A DNA stretch of 64,000 nt from Gordonia prachuapensis (GCF_036350515.1 NZ_JAZDUE010000015.1:62001-126000), one strand, 5' to 3'; positions 34,543 to 43,809 are shown, numbered from the stretch's first letter. The notes: generated from the letters alone by a model not told the origin. Numbers and translations: made by a program.

Positions 34543-35472
34543 ATGACGTTCTTTCCGACCGACTCGTATGGCCTGATCCACCGGGTGGCGGCCATCTCGG
34601 CGGCGCACACGGACAACGAACTGCAACGGGCATGTGCCAGCGGCGACCTGGTGAAGGTGATCCGCGGGACGTTCGCCGTCCGTGCGGAGCGGACTGCCGA
34701 GGAGGAGCACCGGCTGCTGGCGATCGCGGTCGCGCTGCAGAGCGGCCCCGGTGCGGTGATCAGTCACGAGTCGGCGGCTGTCCTGCACGGCCTGCCCATG
34801 CTGAAGCCGAGCCTTCGTCGTGCGCACCTGACCATCGACGCCACGGCCGGTGGACGGGCAGATCGTCATCGGCACGTGCATGCGAGCCGGCTCGGTCCCG
34901 GTGACGTGGTGGTCGTCGAGGGTCTTCGCGTGACCTCGCTCGAACGGACCGCCGTCGACGTCGCCTGTACGACCCCGCTCGGGTTCGCCGGAGCGCTTGC
35001 CGTCTTCGACGCCGCGCTCCGTAAGGGCGCAGACCTGGCGTTGATGGCGACGATGCTGCAGCAACGCCGTCGGGGCGTCGCACAGGCGCGCCGGGCGCTG
35101 GATCTGGCCGACCCGGGTGCGGAGAACCCGGGTGAGTCGTGGGGGCGGGCGCAGATCATCGTCGCGGGCCTGCCGGTGCCGCGACTCCAGCATGAGTTCT
35201 ACGACGGCCACGGCCGGTTCGTCGCGCGTACCGACTACGACTGGGACGGGAAGCTCGTCGGCGAGTTCGACGGCAAGGTCAAGTACTGCAAGCACATCGG
35301 AGACGGCGAGACCGTCGTCGACGTGGTGACCCGCGAGAAGGCGCGCGAGGACCGGCTGCGCGGGATGGGGGTGATGGTGATCCGCTGGGTCTGGGCGGAT
35401 CTGGAGGCCGGCCGGGTCGCCGGGATGGTGCGTGCGTGGCTCGAGAAGTTCGGGCTGGTGGCGGCAGCGTGA
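34543..35472 (+). CDS. AbiEi-like antitoxin-domain protein with C-terminal nuclease-like domain
   Basis: A 309-residue protein. The N-terminal third (a winged-helix-like region ending GTFAVRAERTAEEEHRL, then ISHESAAVLHGLP) resembles the AbiEi antitoxin fold. The C-terminal part has TDYDWDGKLVGEFDGKVKY, an E/D-x-K pattern like that of DUF559/Vsr-type nucleases. Such fusions are common in mycobacteria and Gordonia as orphans. No AbiEii toxin gene is adjacent. ATG 34543 has a weak ribosome-binding site (GAAGA). Function unknown. Confidence 0.75.
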   Translation: MTFFPTDSYGLIHRVAAISAAHTDNELQRACASGDLVKVIRGTFAVRAERTAEEEHRLLAIAVALQSGPGAVISHESAAVLHGLPMLKPSLRRAHLTIDATAGGRADRHRHVHASRLGPGDVVVVEGLRVTSLERTAVDVACTTPLGFAGALAVFDAALRKGADLALMATMLQQRRRGVAQARRALDLADPGAENPGESWGRAQIIVAGLPVPRLQHEFYDGHGRFVARTDYDWDGKLVGEFDGKVKYCKHIGDGETVVDVVTREKAREDRLRGMGVMVIRWVWADLEAGRVAGMVRAWLEKFGLVAAA

Positions 35473-35482
35473 ACGCACCGGT

Positions 35483-35524
35483 TCCCACCAGACGCGCAGT
35501 TTGCACCCTGCGCGTCTGGTGGGA
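35483..35524. terminator. Bidirectional hairpin terminator
   Basis: TCCCACCAGACGCGCAG (35483-35499) and its exact complement (35508-35524) close over TTTGCACC. It lies between the convergent AbiEi-like and DUF3068 genes, 10 and 14 bp from their stop codons. Confidence 0.9.
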
Positions 35525-35538
35525 CGGTGAGCGTTCGG

Positions 35539-37011
35539 CTACTCGGCCGGTGGCTCCGACGACGGCCGGCGGTAGCGCTGGGTCTCGTCGTCGTCCGGCG
35601 GCGGCGTGAAGGACTGCGTGGACGACTCGTCCGCGGGAGCCGACGCGACGCGGGGGATCTTCTCGGTCGGCTGGTCCCAGGGGCCCGTACCCGCCGCGTG
35701 CGAACCACCTGCACCGGCCGCCGCACCGGCGCCGGCCGCGCCCAATCCGGCGGCACCGGCGCCCGCTGCGCCCGATCCGGTGGCCCCGGTCTCGGTCGGC
35801 TTGGCGTGGCGGGGCTCGTCGAGCCACGCGGTCGCGTCCGGGTCCTCATCCGACGGCGGGGGCGTGTCGTCGTCGCGACGCCGTCCGCGCCACCACAGCA
35901 GCAGCCACAGCGCCAGCAGTGCGACGCCGACGATGCCGAGTATCAGCGGGAGCCAGAAGCTGCCGAGACGCAGCTGGCCGACGTAGTCGTCGGCGCGGGC
36001 GGCCTGGGCCGACACGGTGTCGTCGGACCACTTGAACCGCGCGCTGAGCACGTCCATACGGAAGTCGCGGATCGGTGCCGGGTTGGAATCGCTCTGGTCA
36101 GGGGACCGGAAGTACTGCTGCTGGTCCTCCCTGCCGTCGATGATGGTGCCGGTCTGCGGCTCCACCCACACGTGGCGGGTGGCCGTCGCATAACGGTGCA
36201 TGGTGACGTCGTCATCCGGCGCGACACCGCGGCCGGTGATGCCCCACCAGCTCGCCGGCATCGTCAGCATCGTGCCGAGCGAGGCCTGGCCCTGCGCGTT
36301 CGGCAGGTTCGACACGTCGGTCTCGGGCACCTCGCCGGCGAACTCGTAGACGGTCACCCCGTCGATGGTCGACTCCCCGACGAAGTCCACCGTGATGTCC
36401 TGGCGGGTGTTGGTGTCGTAGTAGAGGTAGGAACGCTTCTGGACGTCGAAGCCGAACTTGTACTGGAAGCCCTGGCGATCCGGCAGCTGGACCGAGACGT
36501 CGTCGGGGTTGACCCCTTCCGGAGCGGCCTCGAGCTGCAACGAACTCACGGTGCCGTTCGGCACCGAGGTGCTGCGGTTCACCGACACCCGGTCGATATT
36601 GGCGGTCAGGAGCCCGTCGTTGCACTCGCGCTCGGCGTCGGCGGCCGCCATGGTCGGCTCGACCTCGTTGCCGTCGGCGTCGCGGTAGCGGTCGATCTGG
36701 ACCGTCTGCGCCGACTGCAGGGTCGCCTGGCGCCGATCCGACGGTTCGACGATCACCGACCGCCGCTGCTGGCTCAGATGGGCGTCGACCACCTGCGCCC
36801 GCCGTTCACCGACCGAGCACCGGTCGAAGATCCGGGCCGGGTAGCGGTCGCCGGTGGAGCCGTCCTCGGGGACGGTGGTCGCGACCGACGTGATGTCGAG
36901 ATCGAGCGGCACCACCCGAAGCTGGGGTACGAGGAACAGCGGTATGGCAATGGCGGCGGCGATACACGCGGCGCCGAGGAACGCCGGCAGCGCCAGCCAC
37001 AGTCGTCTCAT
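35539..37011 (-). CDS. DUF3068 envelope protein (PorA-family)
   Basis: A 490-residue protein with an N-terminal transmembrane or uncleaved signal helix (ALPAFLGAACIAAAIAIPLF), a large exported DUF3068 domain (about residues 30-385, containing YYDTNTRQDITVDFVGE), a second transmembrane helix (LPLILGIVGVALLALWLLLW) and a cytoplasmic Gly/Ala- and Pro-rich tail of about 100 residues. DUF3068 proteins are typical of mycolate-containing actinobacteria and are annotated as porin PorA family; channel activity here is unproven. The Ala/Gly tail is low complexity. Confidence 0.9.
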   Translation of the reverse strand: MRRLWLALPAFLGAACIAAAIAIPLFLVPQLRVVPLDLDITSVATTVPEDGSTGDRYPARIFDRCSVGERRAQVVDAHLSQQRRSVIVEPSDRRQATLQSAQTVQIDRYRDADGNEVEPTMAAADAERECNDGLLTANIDRVSVNRSTSVPNGTVSSLQLEAAPEGVNPDDVSVQLPDRQGFQYKFGFDVQKRSYLYYDTNTRQDITVDFVGESTIDGVTVYEFAGEVPETDVSNLPNAQGQASLGTMLTMPASWWGITGRGVAPDDDVTMHRYATATRHVWVEPQTGTIIDGREDQQQYFRSPDQSDSNPAPIRDFRMDVLSARFKWSDDTVSAQAARADDYVGQLRLGSFWLPLILGIVGVALLALWLLLWWRGRRRDDDTPPPSDEDPDATAWLDEPRHAKPTETGATGSGAAGAGAAGLGAAGAGAAAGAGGSHAAGTGPWDQPTEKIPRVASAPADESSTQSFTPPPDDDETQRYRRPSSEPPAE

Positions 37012-37120
37012 CTCTCCACTCTCTCCACAGACTCACGATCGAAACGCACAACTCAACGCCCCAACCCTAGCGGCGAGGAGTCCGCACGCGTCGGAGGTCT
37101 CTGGACACAGGTGGTCGGCG

Positions 37121-38521
37121 TCAGCCGGACGCGGCACGGTCGGCTCGCCGGTCCCGCTCCGCCTCCTTCATGATCCCGGCCATGTAGCCGTAGATCTCCT
37201 TGTCGGCCATCGCCTTCCACCGCGGGGCGAGCAGCTTCATGTACTTCTCGACGTAGAGCAGCTGTTTGCCCACCAGCACCAGTTCCCGCGGGAGCCGCGC
37301 GTCGTGGGCCTTGGCCACCGCCGCCAACTGTCGGCCGAGGTCGGTGTAGGACATCGAGGCGAGGTCGGTGGCGCCCAGCGGCATGGCGACTTTCTTGATG
37401 TCCTCGGCACCCTGCGCCGTCGAACCGGGCTTGTGGACGGCGCCGAGGAGGAAGATGGCGCGTCCTGCCGCCTCGTAGTCGCCGCGCACGATGAGGTCGA
37501 CGACGAGCTGCCGGAGGATGCGGCGGGTGCGCTTCGAGAAGCGGCCGACGATGCCGAAGTCGAGCAGTACCAGGGTGCCCTCGGCGTCGACAAGGACGTT
37601 GCCGGCGTGCAGGTCGCCGTGGAACAGACCGCCGTGGAATGCCGATTCGAGCAGCGACAGCAGCAGATTGCGGCACAGTGCGACGCCGTCGTGTCCGGCG
37701 GCGCGAACCGCCTCGCCGTCGTCGATCCGGATCGCGTACACCCGCTCCATCGTCAGCACGCGAGAGGTGGTGTATGCGTCGTACACCTCTGGGACACGCA
37801 CGCGGTCGCCGAATGGTCCGGCCCGCAGGCACTCGTACCACTCGCGCATGGTGTCGGCCTCGTTGCGGAAGTCGAGTTCGTCGTCGAGGCCGTCGGCGAA
37901 GTCCTCGACGACGTGCCGGGCGCTGAGCATGCGTCCGTACTCCGAGAACTCCGCGAGCCCGGCGAACCGCTCGAGCAGCGCGATGTCGGGGGCGAGTCGG
38001 TCGGTGATGCCCGGCCGCTGGATCTTGACGACCACTTCTTCGCCGGAATGCAGGGTGGCGGTGTGTACCTGGGCGATGGACGCCGATGCGATCGGCTCGA
38101 CGTCGAACGTCGCGAAGACCTCTTCGGGGGTCCGTCCCAGTTCGGCGATGAACAGCGCGCGGATCTCGGCCGGATCGGCCGGCGGTACCCGGTCGAGCAA
38201 CGACTCGAACTCGGTCGCCAGGGTCTCGGTGAACACGCCGGGGCTCGAGGCGATCAGCTGGCCGAGCTTCACATACGTCGGCCCGAGGTGTTCGAAGGTG
38301 GTGCGGATCTCATGGGCGACAAGGGCCGCGGTCGGGGTCCTGCCCTGCAGGACGCCTCGCGCCGCGTGGAAGACGAAACGACCGACTCCCGCCGCGGCAT
38401 GTGCCGTCGCCGCGCTGAACCGCGTGATCTCGGTCAGCGGCGACACCGTCGGCAGTTGCGCGCGGAGGTCGGTCTGTGTGGCATGGCGGCCGTCGTCAGC
38501 GGATCTCTGCGTTGTCACCAT
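37121..38521 (-). CDS. AarF/ABC1/UbiB family kinase-like protein
   Basis: A 466-residue atypical kinase. TYVKLGQLIASSPG is the KxGQ family motif, VVVKIQRPG holds the ATP-binding Lys, HGDLHAGNVL is the catalytic loop and VLLDFGIVG contains the metal-binding Asp. The family supports isoprenoid-quinone or lipid metabolism through ATPase activity. I chose ATG 38521; longer in-frame sequence upstream overlaps the permease gene. It lies 47 bp after the metal permease gene and may be read through from it. Confidence 0.92.
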   Translation of the reverse strand: MVTTQRSADDGRHATQTDLRAQLPTVSPLTEITRFSAATAHAAAGVGRFVFHAARGVLQGRTPTAALVAHEIRTTFEHLGPTYVKLGQLIASSPGVFTETLATEFESLLDRVPPADPAEIRALFIAELGRTPEEVFATFDVEPIASASIAQVHTATLHSGEEVVVKIQRPGITDRLAPDIALLERFAGLAEFSEYGRMLSARHVVEDFADGLDDELDFRNEADTMREWYECLRAGPFGDRVRVPEVYDAYTTSRVLTMERVYAIRIDDGEAVRAAGHDGVALCRNLLLSLLESAFHGGLFHGDLHAGNVLVDAEGTLVLLDFGIVGRFSKRTRRILRQLVVDLIVRGDYEAAGRAIFLLGAVHKPGSTAQGAEDIKKVAMPLGATDLASMSYTDLGRQLAAVAKAHDARLPRELVLVGKQLLYVEKYMKLLAPRWKAMADKEIYGYMAGIMKEAERDRRADRAASG

Positions 38522-38568
38522 CGGCAAGTGTAACGATCGAGCCGGGTGGATCCCAGGCGACGGGCCGC

Positions 38569-39429
38569 TCAGGCGGCCGCTCCGACAGTCCGGCGGTGGG
38601 TGAAACGGCTGGTCACGAGCCCGTTGCGCGGTGCGAACAGATAGATCAGGGCAAACATCACACCCTGGGTGACGACCACCATTCCGCCGGGCGAGACGTC
38701 GGCGCCGTAGCTGACGTAGATGCCGACCACCGTGGCCGCGACCGCCAGCGCCGGCGCCAGCACGAGCATGTGGCCGAACCGGTCGGTGAGCAGGTGGGCG
38801 GCGGCGCCGGGGATGATCAGCATCGCCACCACCAGGATGACGCCGACGATCTGCAGCGCGACCACACAGGTCAGCGCCAGTAGTCCGAGCAGCAGGGCGC
38901 CGAGCCATCGTCGGGAGAGCCCGATCGCGTGCGCGTGCACCGGATCGAACGCGAACAGCGTCAGGTCGCGGCGTTTGACCACCAGGACCGCGGCGACGAC
39001 GGCGGCCAGGACGATCAGCTGCCACAGCGCCGAGCCGCTCACCCCGAGCACGTTGCCGAACAGGATGTGGCCGAGATCGGTCTGACTCGGCGTCGCCGAC
39101 ACCAGCACCAGGCCGAGGGCGAAGAGGGTGGTGAACACGATGCCGATCGCGGCGTCCTCCTTGACGCGGCTGGTGTCGCGGATGGTCCCGATGAGGGCGA
39201 CCGCGAGGAAGCCGAAGATCACCGCTCCGACGGCGAACGGCGCACCGAAGATGTAGGAGAGCACCACGCCGGGCAGGACGGCGTGCGACACCGCGTCGCC
39301 CATCAGCGACCAGCCGATCAGCACGATCCAGCAGCTGATCAGCGCGCACACCGCGGCCGCGACCGCGCTGGCGAGGAAGGCGTCGCGCATGAACGACAGC
39401 GTCCAGGGTTCGACGAGGAACTCGATCAT
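38569..39429 (-). CDS. Mn/Zn-type metal ABC transporter permease
   Basis: A 286-residue ABC-3 family permease with about eight membrane helices. GWSLMGDAVSHAVLPGVV is the conserved early block of ZnuB/MntB/PsaC permeases, and LLALTCVVALQIVGVILVVA follows late. Its ATG overlaps the ATPase gene's stop by four bases. Together with the ATPase and lipoprotein genes it makes a complete importer for Mn, Zn or Fe. Confidence 0.93.
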   Translation of the reverse strand: MIEFLVEPWTLSFMRDAFLASAVAAAVCALISCWIVLIGWSLMGDAVSHAVLPGVVLSYIFGAPFAVGAVIFGFLAVALIGTIRDTSRVKEDAAIGIVFTTLFALGLVLVSATPSQTDLGHILFGNVLGVSGSALWQLIVLAAVVAAVLVVKRRDLTLFAFDPVHAHAIGLSRRWLGALLLGLLALTCVVALQIVGVILVVAMLIIPGAAAHLLTDRFGHMLVLAPALAVAATVVGIYVSYGADVSPGGMVVVTQGVMFALIYLFAPRNGLVTSRFTHRRTVGAAA

Positions 39430-40196
39430 CGATTCACCTCCGCGTCCCGGCCGGTCACGTCGACACCGAACGCCAACGCCAGGTTCTCCGGCCGCAGCGC
39501 CTCCTCCGGTGTGTCGTGGACGAGGACTCGCTGCATCAGGAGGACCGCCTCGCTGGCGAAGGACGGCAGCGTGGACAGGTCGTGAGTGGAGATCAGCACG
39601 GTACGACCCGCCGCGGTCAGTTCGCGCAGGAGGTCGATGATCGTTGCCTCCGAACGTTTGTCGACGCCGGCGAACGGTTCGTCGAGCAGCAGGATCTCCG
39701 CTCCCTGCGCGATCCCGCGCGCGACGAAAGCCCGTTTGCGCTGCCCGCCGGACAGGCGACCGATCTGCCGGTCGGCGAGGTCGGTCAATCCGACCCGTTC
39801 GAGGGCGTCGTCGACGGCGGTCCGGTCGCGGGAGGTGATGCGGCGGAACAGGTTCTGCCGTCCGTAGCGACCCGTCATCGCCACCTCGCGTACCGAGATG
39901 GGGAACTCCCAGTCGACGTTCTCGGCCTGCGGCACGTAGGACACCAGGCCGCGCGCGCGAGCCTGCGCGATGGTGTGGCCCGCGATCGTCACGCGTCCCG
40001 CGGTGGGTCGCGCCAGCCCCATGATCGACTTGAACAGAGTCGATTTCCCGGAACCGTTCATGCCGATGAGTCCGCAGATCCGGCCGGGGTGCACGGTCAT
40101 CGAGACGTCGTCGAGTGCCACCACGGGTCCGTATCGGACGGTCAGACCGGCGATATCCAGGGCGGGAACCGGTTGGGGGACTTCAGGAGTCGGCAA
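39426..40196 (-). CDS. Mn/Zn-type metal ABC transporter ATP-binding protein, TTG start
   Basis: A 256-residue ATPase: Walker A GMNGSGKST, Q-loop YVPQAENVDWEFP (typical of metal importers), signature LSGGQRKR and Walker B ILLLDEPFAG. No ATG or GTG fits the N-terminus. A TTG at 40196, preceded by GAAAGGACGGCGACC, gives LPTPEVPQPVPALDI and overlaps the end of the lipoprotein gene by 14 bp. The rare start and overlap suggest coupled translation. Confidence 0.9.
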   Translation of the reverse strand: MPTPEVPQPVPALDIAGLTVRYGPVVALDDVSMTVHPGRICGLIGMNGSGKSTLFKSIMGLARPTAGRVTIAGHTIAQARARGLVSYVPQAENVDWEFPISVREVAMTGRYGRQNLFRRITSRDRTAVDDALERVGLTDLADRQIGRLSGGQRKRAFVARGIAQGAEILLLDEPFAGVDKRSEATIIDLLRELTAAGRTVLISTHDLSTLPSFASEAVLLMQRVLVHDTPEEALRPENLALAFGVDVTGRDAEVNR

Positions 40197-41127
40197 GGTC
40201 GCCGTCCTTTCCGGTGAGGCCGTCAACGATTGTGGAGACGTCGTGGCGGAGCAGATCGAGGTAGGTGGGCACCGGTCCGTCGGACTCCGAGAGTGAGTCG
40301 ACGTAGAGGACGCCGCCGTAGCGGGCGCCGGTCTCGCGCTGCACCTGCAGCATCGGGTCGTCGTTGACCGTGGATTCGCAGAACACCGCCGGCACGTTGC
40401 GGGTGCGGACGAAGTCGACCGTCCGTCGCATCTGCTGCGGTGTCGCCTCCTGCTCGGAGTTGACCGGCCAGATGTAGTGCTCGGTGAGCCCGGTGTCGCG
40501 GGCGAGGTAGCTGAAGGCGCCCTCGCACGAGACCAGGGCTCGCTCGTTGGCGGGTAGTGCGGCGACCGCGGCGACGAGCCGCCGCCGTTCCGCGTCGAGC
40601 TGCTCGCCGTATTCCGCCGCGTTGCGCCGGTAGTCGTCGGCGTGGTCGGGATCGACGGCGGCGAGCCCGTCGGCGATGTTGTCGGCGTACACCTTCGCCT
40701 CGGTCGGCGACATCCATGCGTGCGGGTTGGGTGTGTCCGCGTCGTCGGCGGCCGCGCCGGGGACGTCGCTGATTCCCATCGCGTCGACGCCGTCGGACGC
40801 GACGATTCGCGGGACGTCGATGTCGTCGAGGAATCGCTCGAACCAGTCGTCGAGGTGCAGCCCGTTGACCACCACGAGCGACGCGTCCATGGCTTTGTGC
40901 AGGTCACCCGGGGTGGGTTCGTAGCCGTGGATCTCGGCCCCGAATTTTGTCAGCGAGACCACCTCGGCGTGCGGGCCGGCCACGTTGCGACCGATGTCGG
41001 CGAGGACCGTGAACGTGGTCAGCACCTTGGGCTCGCCGGCGTCCGCCTGGGTCGTGCCGCACGCGCCGAGGAGCGCGGCGAGCATCACGACGACGAGGAC
41101 GAACGCGCCGCGGCGGGCTGGTGGCAT
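40183..41127 (-). CDS. Metal-binding lipoprotein of the ABC importer (Mn-type cluster A-I)
   Basis: A 314-residue lipoprotein with signal and lipobox LLGAC (Cys 23). The metal ligands read His 67 (AEIHGYEP), His 136 (NPHAWM), Glu near 203 (SCEGAFSYL) and Asp near 282 (YVDSLSE). Glu at the third place is the PsaA/MntC pattern for Mn (or Fe), where ZnuA has His. The His-rich loop of ZnuA is also absent. It is first of the three transporter genes, with a palindrome upstream and the ArsR gene 99 bp before it. Confidence 0.92.
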   Translation of the reverse strand: MPPARRGAFVLVVVMLAALLGACGTTQADAGEPKVLTTFTVLADIGRNVAGPHAEVVSLTKFGAEIHGYEPTPGDLHKAMDASLVVVNGLHLDDWFERFLDDIDVPRIVASDGVDAMGISDVPGAAADDADTPNPHAWMSPTEAKVYADNIADGLAAVDPDHADDYRRNAAEYGEQLDAERRRLVAAVAALPANERALVSCEGAFSYLARDTGLTEHYIWPVNSEQEATPQQMRRTVDFVRTRNVPAVFCESTVNDDPMLQVQRETGARYGGVLYVDSLSESDGPVPTYLDLLRHDVSTIVDGLTGKDGDLADS

Positions 41128-41153
41128 ACCGACAGAATATTTTCGGGTGACCG

Positions 41154-41165
41154 AACTTGCAAGTT
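41154..41165. promoter_or_regulatory. Palindrome AACTTGCAAGTT before the metal importer
   Basis: A perfect 12-bp palindrome 27 bp upstream of the lipoprotein start, between it and the ArsR gene. The place and symmetry suit an operator for a metal-responsive repressor; the adjacent ArsR protein is the obvious candidate. No published box was matched with confidence. Confidence 0.5.
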
Positions 41166-41226
41166 AGAGCTGCCTCATAGTCAGGCGCCTACTCAGTCGA
41201 CATGTCCCCGCCCCGAGCGCGGGACA

Positions 41227-41592
41227 TCACGAATGACCGGGTTCGCCGGTGACCTGATGATCGGCGTGATTGAGGGCCTCGGTGATGAGGCGGTTGAGGT
41301 GGCCGTCCCGGATGCGGTAGATCACCCGACGACCGTCCTTGCGGGTGTCGACCAGCCCGGTGAATCGCAGCTTGGCCAGATGCTGGCTGACGGCCGTGCG
41401 GGAGGCGCCGACGGCGTCGGTGAGGGCCGTGACATCCGCCTCGCCGTTCGTGAGCAGCCAGAGCATATGGAGACGTGTGGGATCGGCCAGCATGGCGAAC
41501 GTCGAAGTCGCGGCACGTAGCAGGTCGGGTTCCGGGGTGACCGGATGATGGAGGCTGGGCTGATCGTCGCGGGCGGGTGTTCCGTCGGTCAT
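41227..41592 (-). CDS. ArsR/SmtB family regulator with a CzrA-type alpha-5 metal site
   Basis: A 121-residue winged-helix repressor. ASRTAVSQHLAKLRFTGLV is the recognition helix-turn-helix. The C-terminal helix reads DGHLNRLITEALNHADH, giving Asp 96, His 98, His 109 and His 112 in the exact D-x-H-x10-H-x2-H pattern of the alpha-5 zinc site in CzrA and SmtB. No Cys is present, which excludes an arsenic or cadmium thiolate site. It should release DNA when it binds zinc (or cobalt). It lies between the MFS gene and the metal importer on the same strand. Confidence 0.92.
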   Translation of the reverse strand: MTDGTPARDDQPSLHHPVTPEPDLLRAATSTFAMLADPTRLHMLWLLTNGEADVTALTDAVGASRTAVSQHLAKLRFTGLVDTRKDGRRVIYRIRDGHLNRLITEALNHADHQVTGEPGHS

Positions 41593-41634
41593 GTGGTCCG
41601 ATCCTCCCTGGCAGCGGCCGACCGCACGACGGAG

Positions 41635-42915
41635 TCAGCCGGGTATCGCCTCGTTGCTCATCGTAGGCGAGCCCGCGTGTCCGCGGTCCGAACGAGCAGT
41701 CGCACGTACCGGCCGACGACAGGCGCTGACCAGTGTGCCCACCACCGCGAGCCCGCCGAGCACCACCGGCGCCGACCATCCGACGGCAACCAGCAATCCG
41801 GTGAGCGGATAGGTCAGGAGGAACGCGCAATGCGATGCGGAGAACTGCGCGGCGAAGACCGAGTCCCGGGTCGACTCATCGGTGTGATCTCGGATGAGGC
41901 GCGGTGCGGCGGTGTTGACGACGCCGGTCCCGGCGCCGAGCGCGAACCACGCCACACACAGCAGGATGAATGGAAGAGATTGTGCGAGAGCGGCGGTCGC
42001 CGCCGCCAGCCCGACCACGCACACGACCCCGCCGGCAGTGAGCAAGGCACTGGCCGAGTAACGCCGCAGCAGCGCGGGCAACACGACGGCCGCGACGATG
42101 GAACCCGCTCCGAAGACCGCGAGGGCGACTGCGAGCGCAGCCGCGCTCATCGCGAGTGTCGATCGGACATAGAGCACCGAGCCCACCAGGACCAGCGCGG
42201 TAGCGGCGGCCGATACCAGGTTGGCGCCCAGAAGTCCTTGAAAGACCGGCCGACTCACCATGATCCGCGTACCGTCGGTCATCCGGTCAACGAACCGGAG
42301 GCGGGTGTCTGCCGACCTGGCGAGGTTCGTCGACCGTCGATTCGCACGAAGAACGAGGACGCCAGAGGCTGCGAAACCAAGTGCCGTCCCGAGGAACAGC
42401 ACGGAATGATCGACGACGGTGAGGAGGGCCGCGGCGACCAGGGGACTTGCGACCGCCTCGAGGTCGTAGGCGATCCGTGACGCGGAGATCGCCCGGGTGT
42501 AGTCGTCCTGTGCAGGGACGACGCGCGGGATGACGGCCTGGAATGTGGGGGTGAAGGCCGCCGAGGCGGTTTGCATCACGAAGACGAGTAGGTAGATCTG
42601 CCATACCTCGCCGACCCATGGCATCACCATGACTGCTGCACAACGGATTACGTCGGCGCCCACCAGCACCACGACTGTGGGGGCGCGAACGCATGCGGCG
42701 TGCATCACCGGCCCCATCACGACGTAGGCCACCATCTTGATGGCCAGCGCGATGCCGAGGACCTGTCCGGCCTCACCGCCGGCCAGGTCGTAGGCAACCA
42801 GTCCCAGCGCGACCGTGAGCAAACCGGTTCCCAGCAGCGACACCACCTGTGCGGCGTACAGCCGACGAAAAGTCGCATTGCGGAGGAGTGCGGCCACGGA
42901 GAGAGTGTATCGCAT
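41635..42915 (-). CDS. Major facilitator superfamily transporter
   Basis: A 426-residue membrane protein with about 12 hydrophobic helices, an N-terminal FRRLYAAQVVSLLGTGLLTV helix and a middle loop rich in Arg. It resembles the MFS drug or metabolite exporters that often sit with ArsR regulators. ATG 42915 gives MRYTLSVAALL without a ribosome-binding site (perhaps leaderless); GTG 42897 is an alternative. Upstream, CATACGTGCGCATATG forms an imperfect palindrome that overlaps the start. The ArsR gene follows 42 bp after its stop. Confidence 0.88.
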   Translation of the reverse strand: MRYTLSVAALLRNATFRRLYAAQVVSLLGTGLLTVALGLVAYDLAGGEAGQVLGIALAIKMVAYVVMGPVMHAACVRAPTVVVLVGADVIRCAAVMVMPWVGEVWQIYLLVFVMQTASAAFTPTFQAVIPRVVPAQDDYTRAISASRIAYDLEAVASPLVAAALLTVVDHSVLFLGTALGFAASGVLVLRANRRSTNLARSADTRLRFVDRMTDGTRIMVSRPVFQGLLGANLVSAAATALVLVGSVLYVRSTLAMSAAALAVALAVFGAGSIVAAVVLPALLRRYSASALLTAGGVVCVVGLAAATAALAQSLPFILLCVAWFALGAGTGVVNTAAPRLIRDHTDESTRDSVFAAQFSASHCAFLLTYPLTGLLVAVGWSAPVVLGGLAVVGTLVSACRRPVRATARSDRGHAGSPTMSNEAIPG

Positions 42916-42974
42916 ACGTGCGCATATGTGCACACATTGGATCGTTCGTGCATCCGGAGTTCTACGATGGGCGC

Positions 42975-43769
42975 GTGACCCCAGCGTTCCGGTTCGCCGA
43001 CGTCCGCGGCGTGCGCCTCGCCTGGAATCAGACCGGCCGGGGCTCGCCCGTGATCTGGGCACACGGGCTGAGCGCCAGTTCGTACAACCAGGAGTTCTCC
43101 GGTCAGTTCGACTGGCGGGCAGTGAGTTCCACGCACCGATTGATCCGCTACGACGCCCGCGGGCACGGCCGGTCGTCGGGCGGTCGCAACGCCGGTGAGT
43201 ACACGTGGCCGGAGCTCGGGCGGGATCTGCTGGGCCTGCTCGACGTCGTCGCGCCGGACGAGCCGGTGGCCGCCATCGGGTCGTCGATGGGTGCGGCGAC
43301 GCTCATCTACGCGGCCCTGTCGCGACCGGAGCGGTTCACGCGTCTGGTGCTGGCCACGCCCCCGACGATCTGGGAGACGCGGCGCGCGCTGGTCGCGGTC
43401 CGGCTCGCTTCGGCAGGACTCGTCGAGCGAGAAGGTCTCGCAGCGTTCGCGCGACTCGCCGAGGACGCGCCGGCCTCGCCTGCACTCGCGGACGCGCGCC
43501 GCTTCGTCAGCCCGATCGCCGTGCGCAGCGCGATCTACCCGGCGGTCCTGCGCGGTTCGGCGGAGTCGGACCTGCCCGGCCTGGAAACGTTGGCTGCGCT
43601 CGACCTCCCGACCCTGGTGCTGAGCTGGACCGGCGACGACAGCCATCCGGTCAGCAGCGGCACCCTCCTCGCCGATGCGTTGCCCGATGCCCGGCTCGAG
43701 GTCGCCGACAGTCCAGGGCGGCTCCACTCGTGGCCACGGAGGGTGGCGGAGTTCCTGGAGGACCTCTGA
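42975..43769 (+). CDS. Alpha/beta hydrolase
   Basis: A 264-residue hydrolase: oxyanion block VIWAHGLSASSYN, RYDARGHGRS, nucleophile elbow AIGSSMGAATL (Ser near residue 103) and late catalytic Asp and His candidates in SWTGDDSHPV and PGRLHSWPRR. It resembles 3-oxoadipate enol-lactonase-type or esterase members. Start is GTG 42975. It is divergent from the MFS gene, 59 bp away. Substrate unknown. Confidence 0.88.
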   Translation: MTPAFRFADVRGVRLAWNQTGRGSPVIWAHGLSASSYNQEFSGQFDWRAVSSTHRLIRYDARGHGRSSGGRNAGEYTWPELGRDLLGLLDVVAPDEPVAAIGSSMGAATLIYAALSRPERFTRLVLATPPTIWETRRALVAVRLASAGLVEREGLAAFARLAEDAPASPALADARRFVSPIAVRSAIYPAVLRGSAESDLPGLETLAALDLPTLVLSWTGDDSHPVSSGTLLADALPDARLEVADSPGRLHSWPRRVAEFLEDL

Positions 43770-43809
43770 CGTCCTGACCCATTCGGCCGGCACATCGTGC
43801 GCGCTTGAC

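Noticed and set aside
34543..35472. A complete AbiE toxin-antitoxin system
   Set aside because: Only an AbiEi-like protein is present. No AbiEii nucleotidyltransferase gene lies next to it, so a working toxin-antitoxin pair cannot be claimed.
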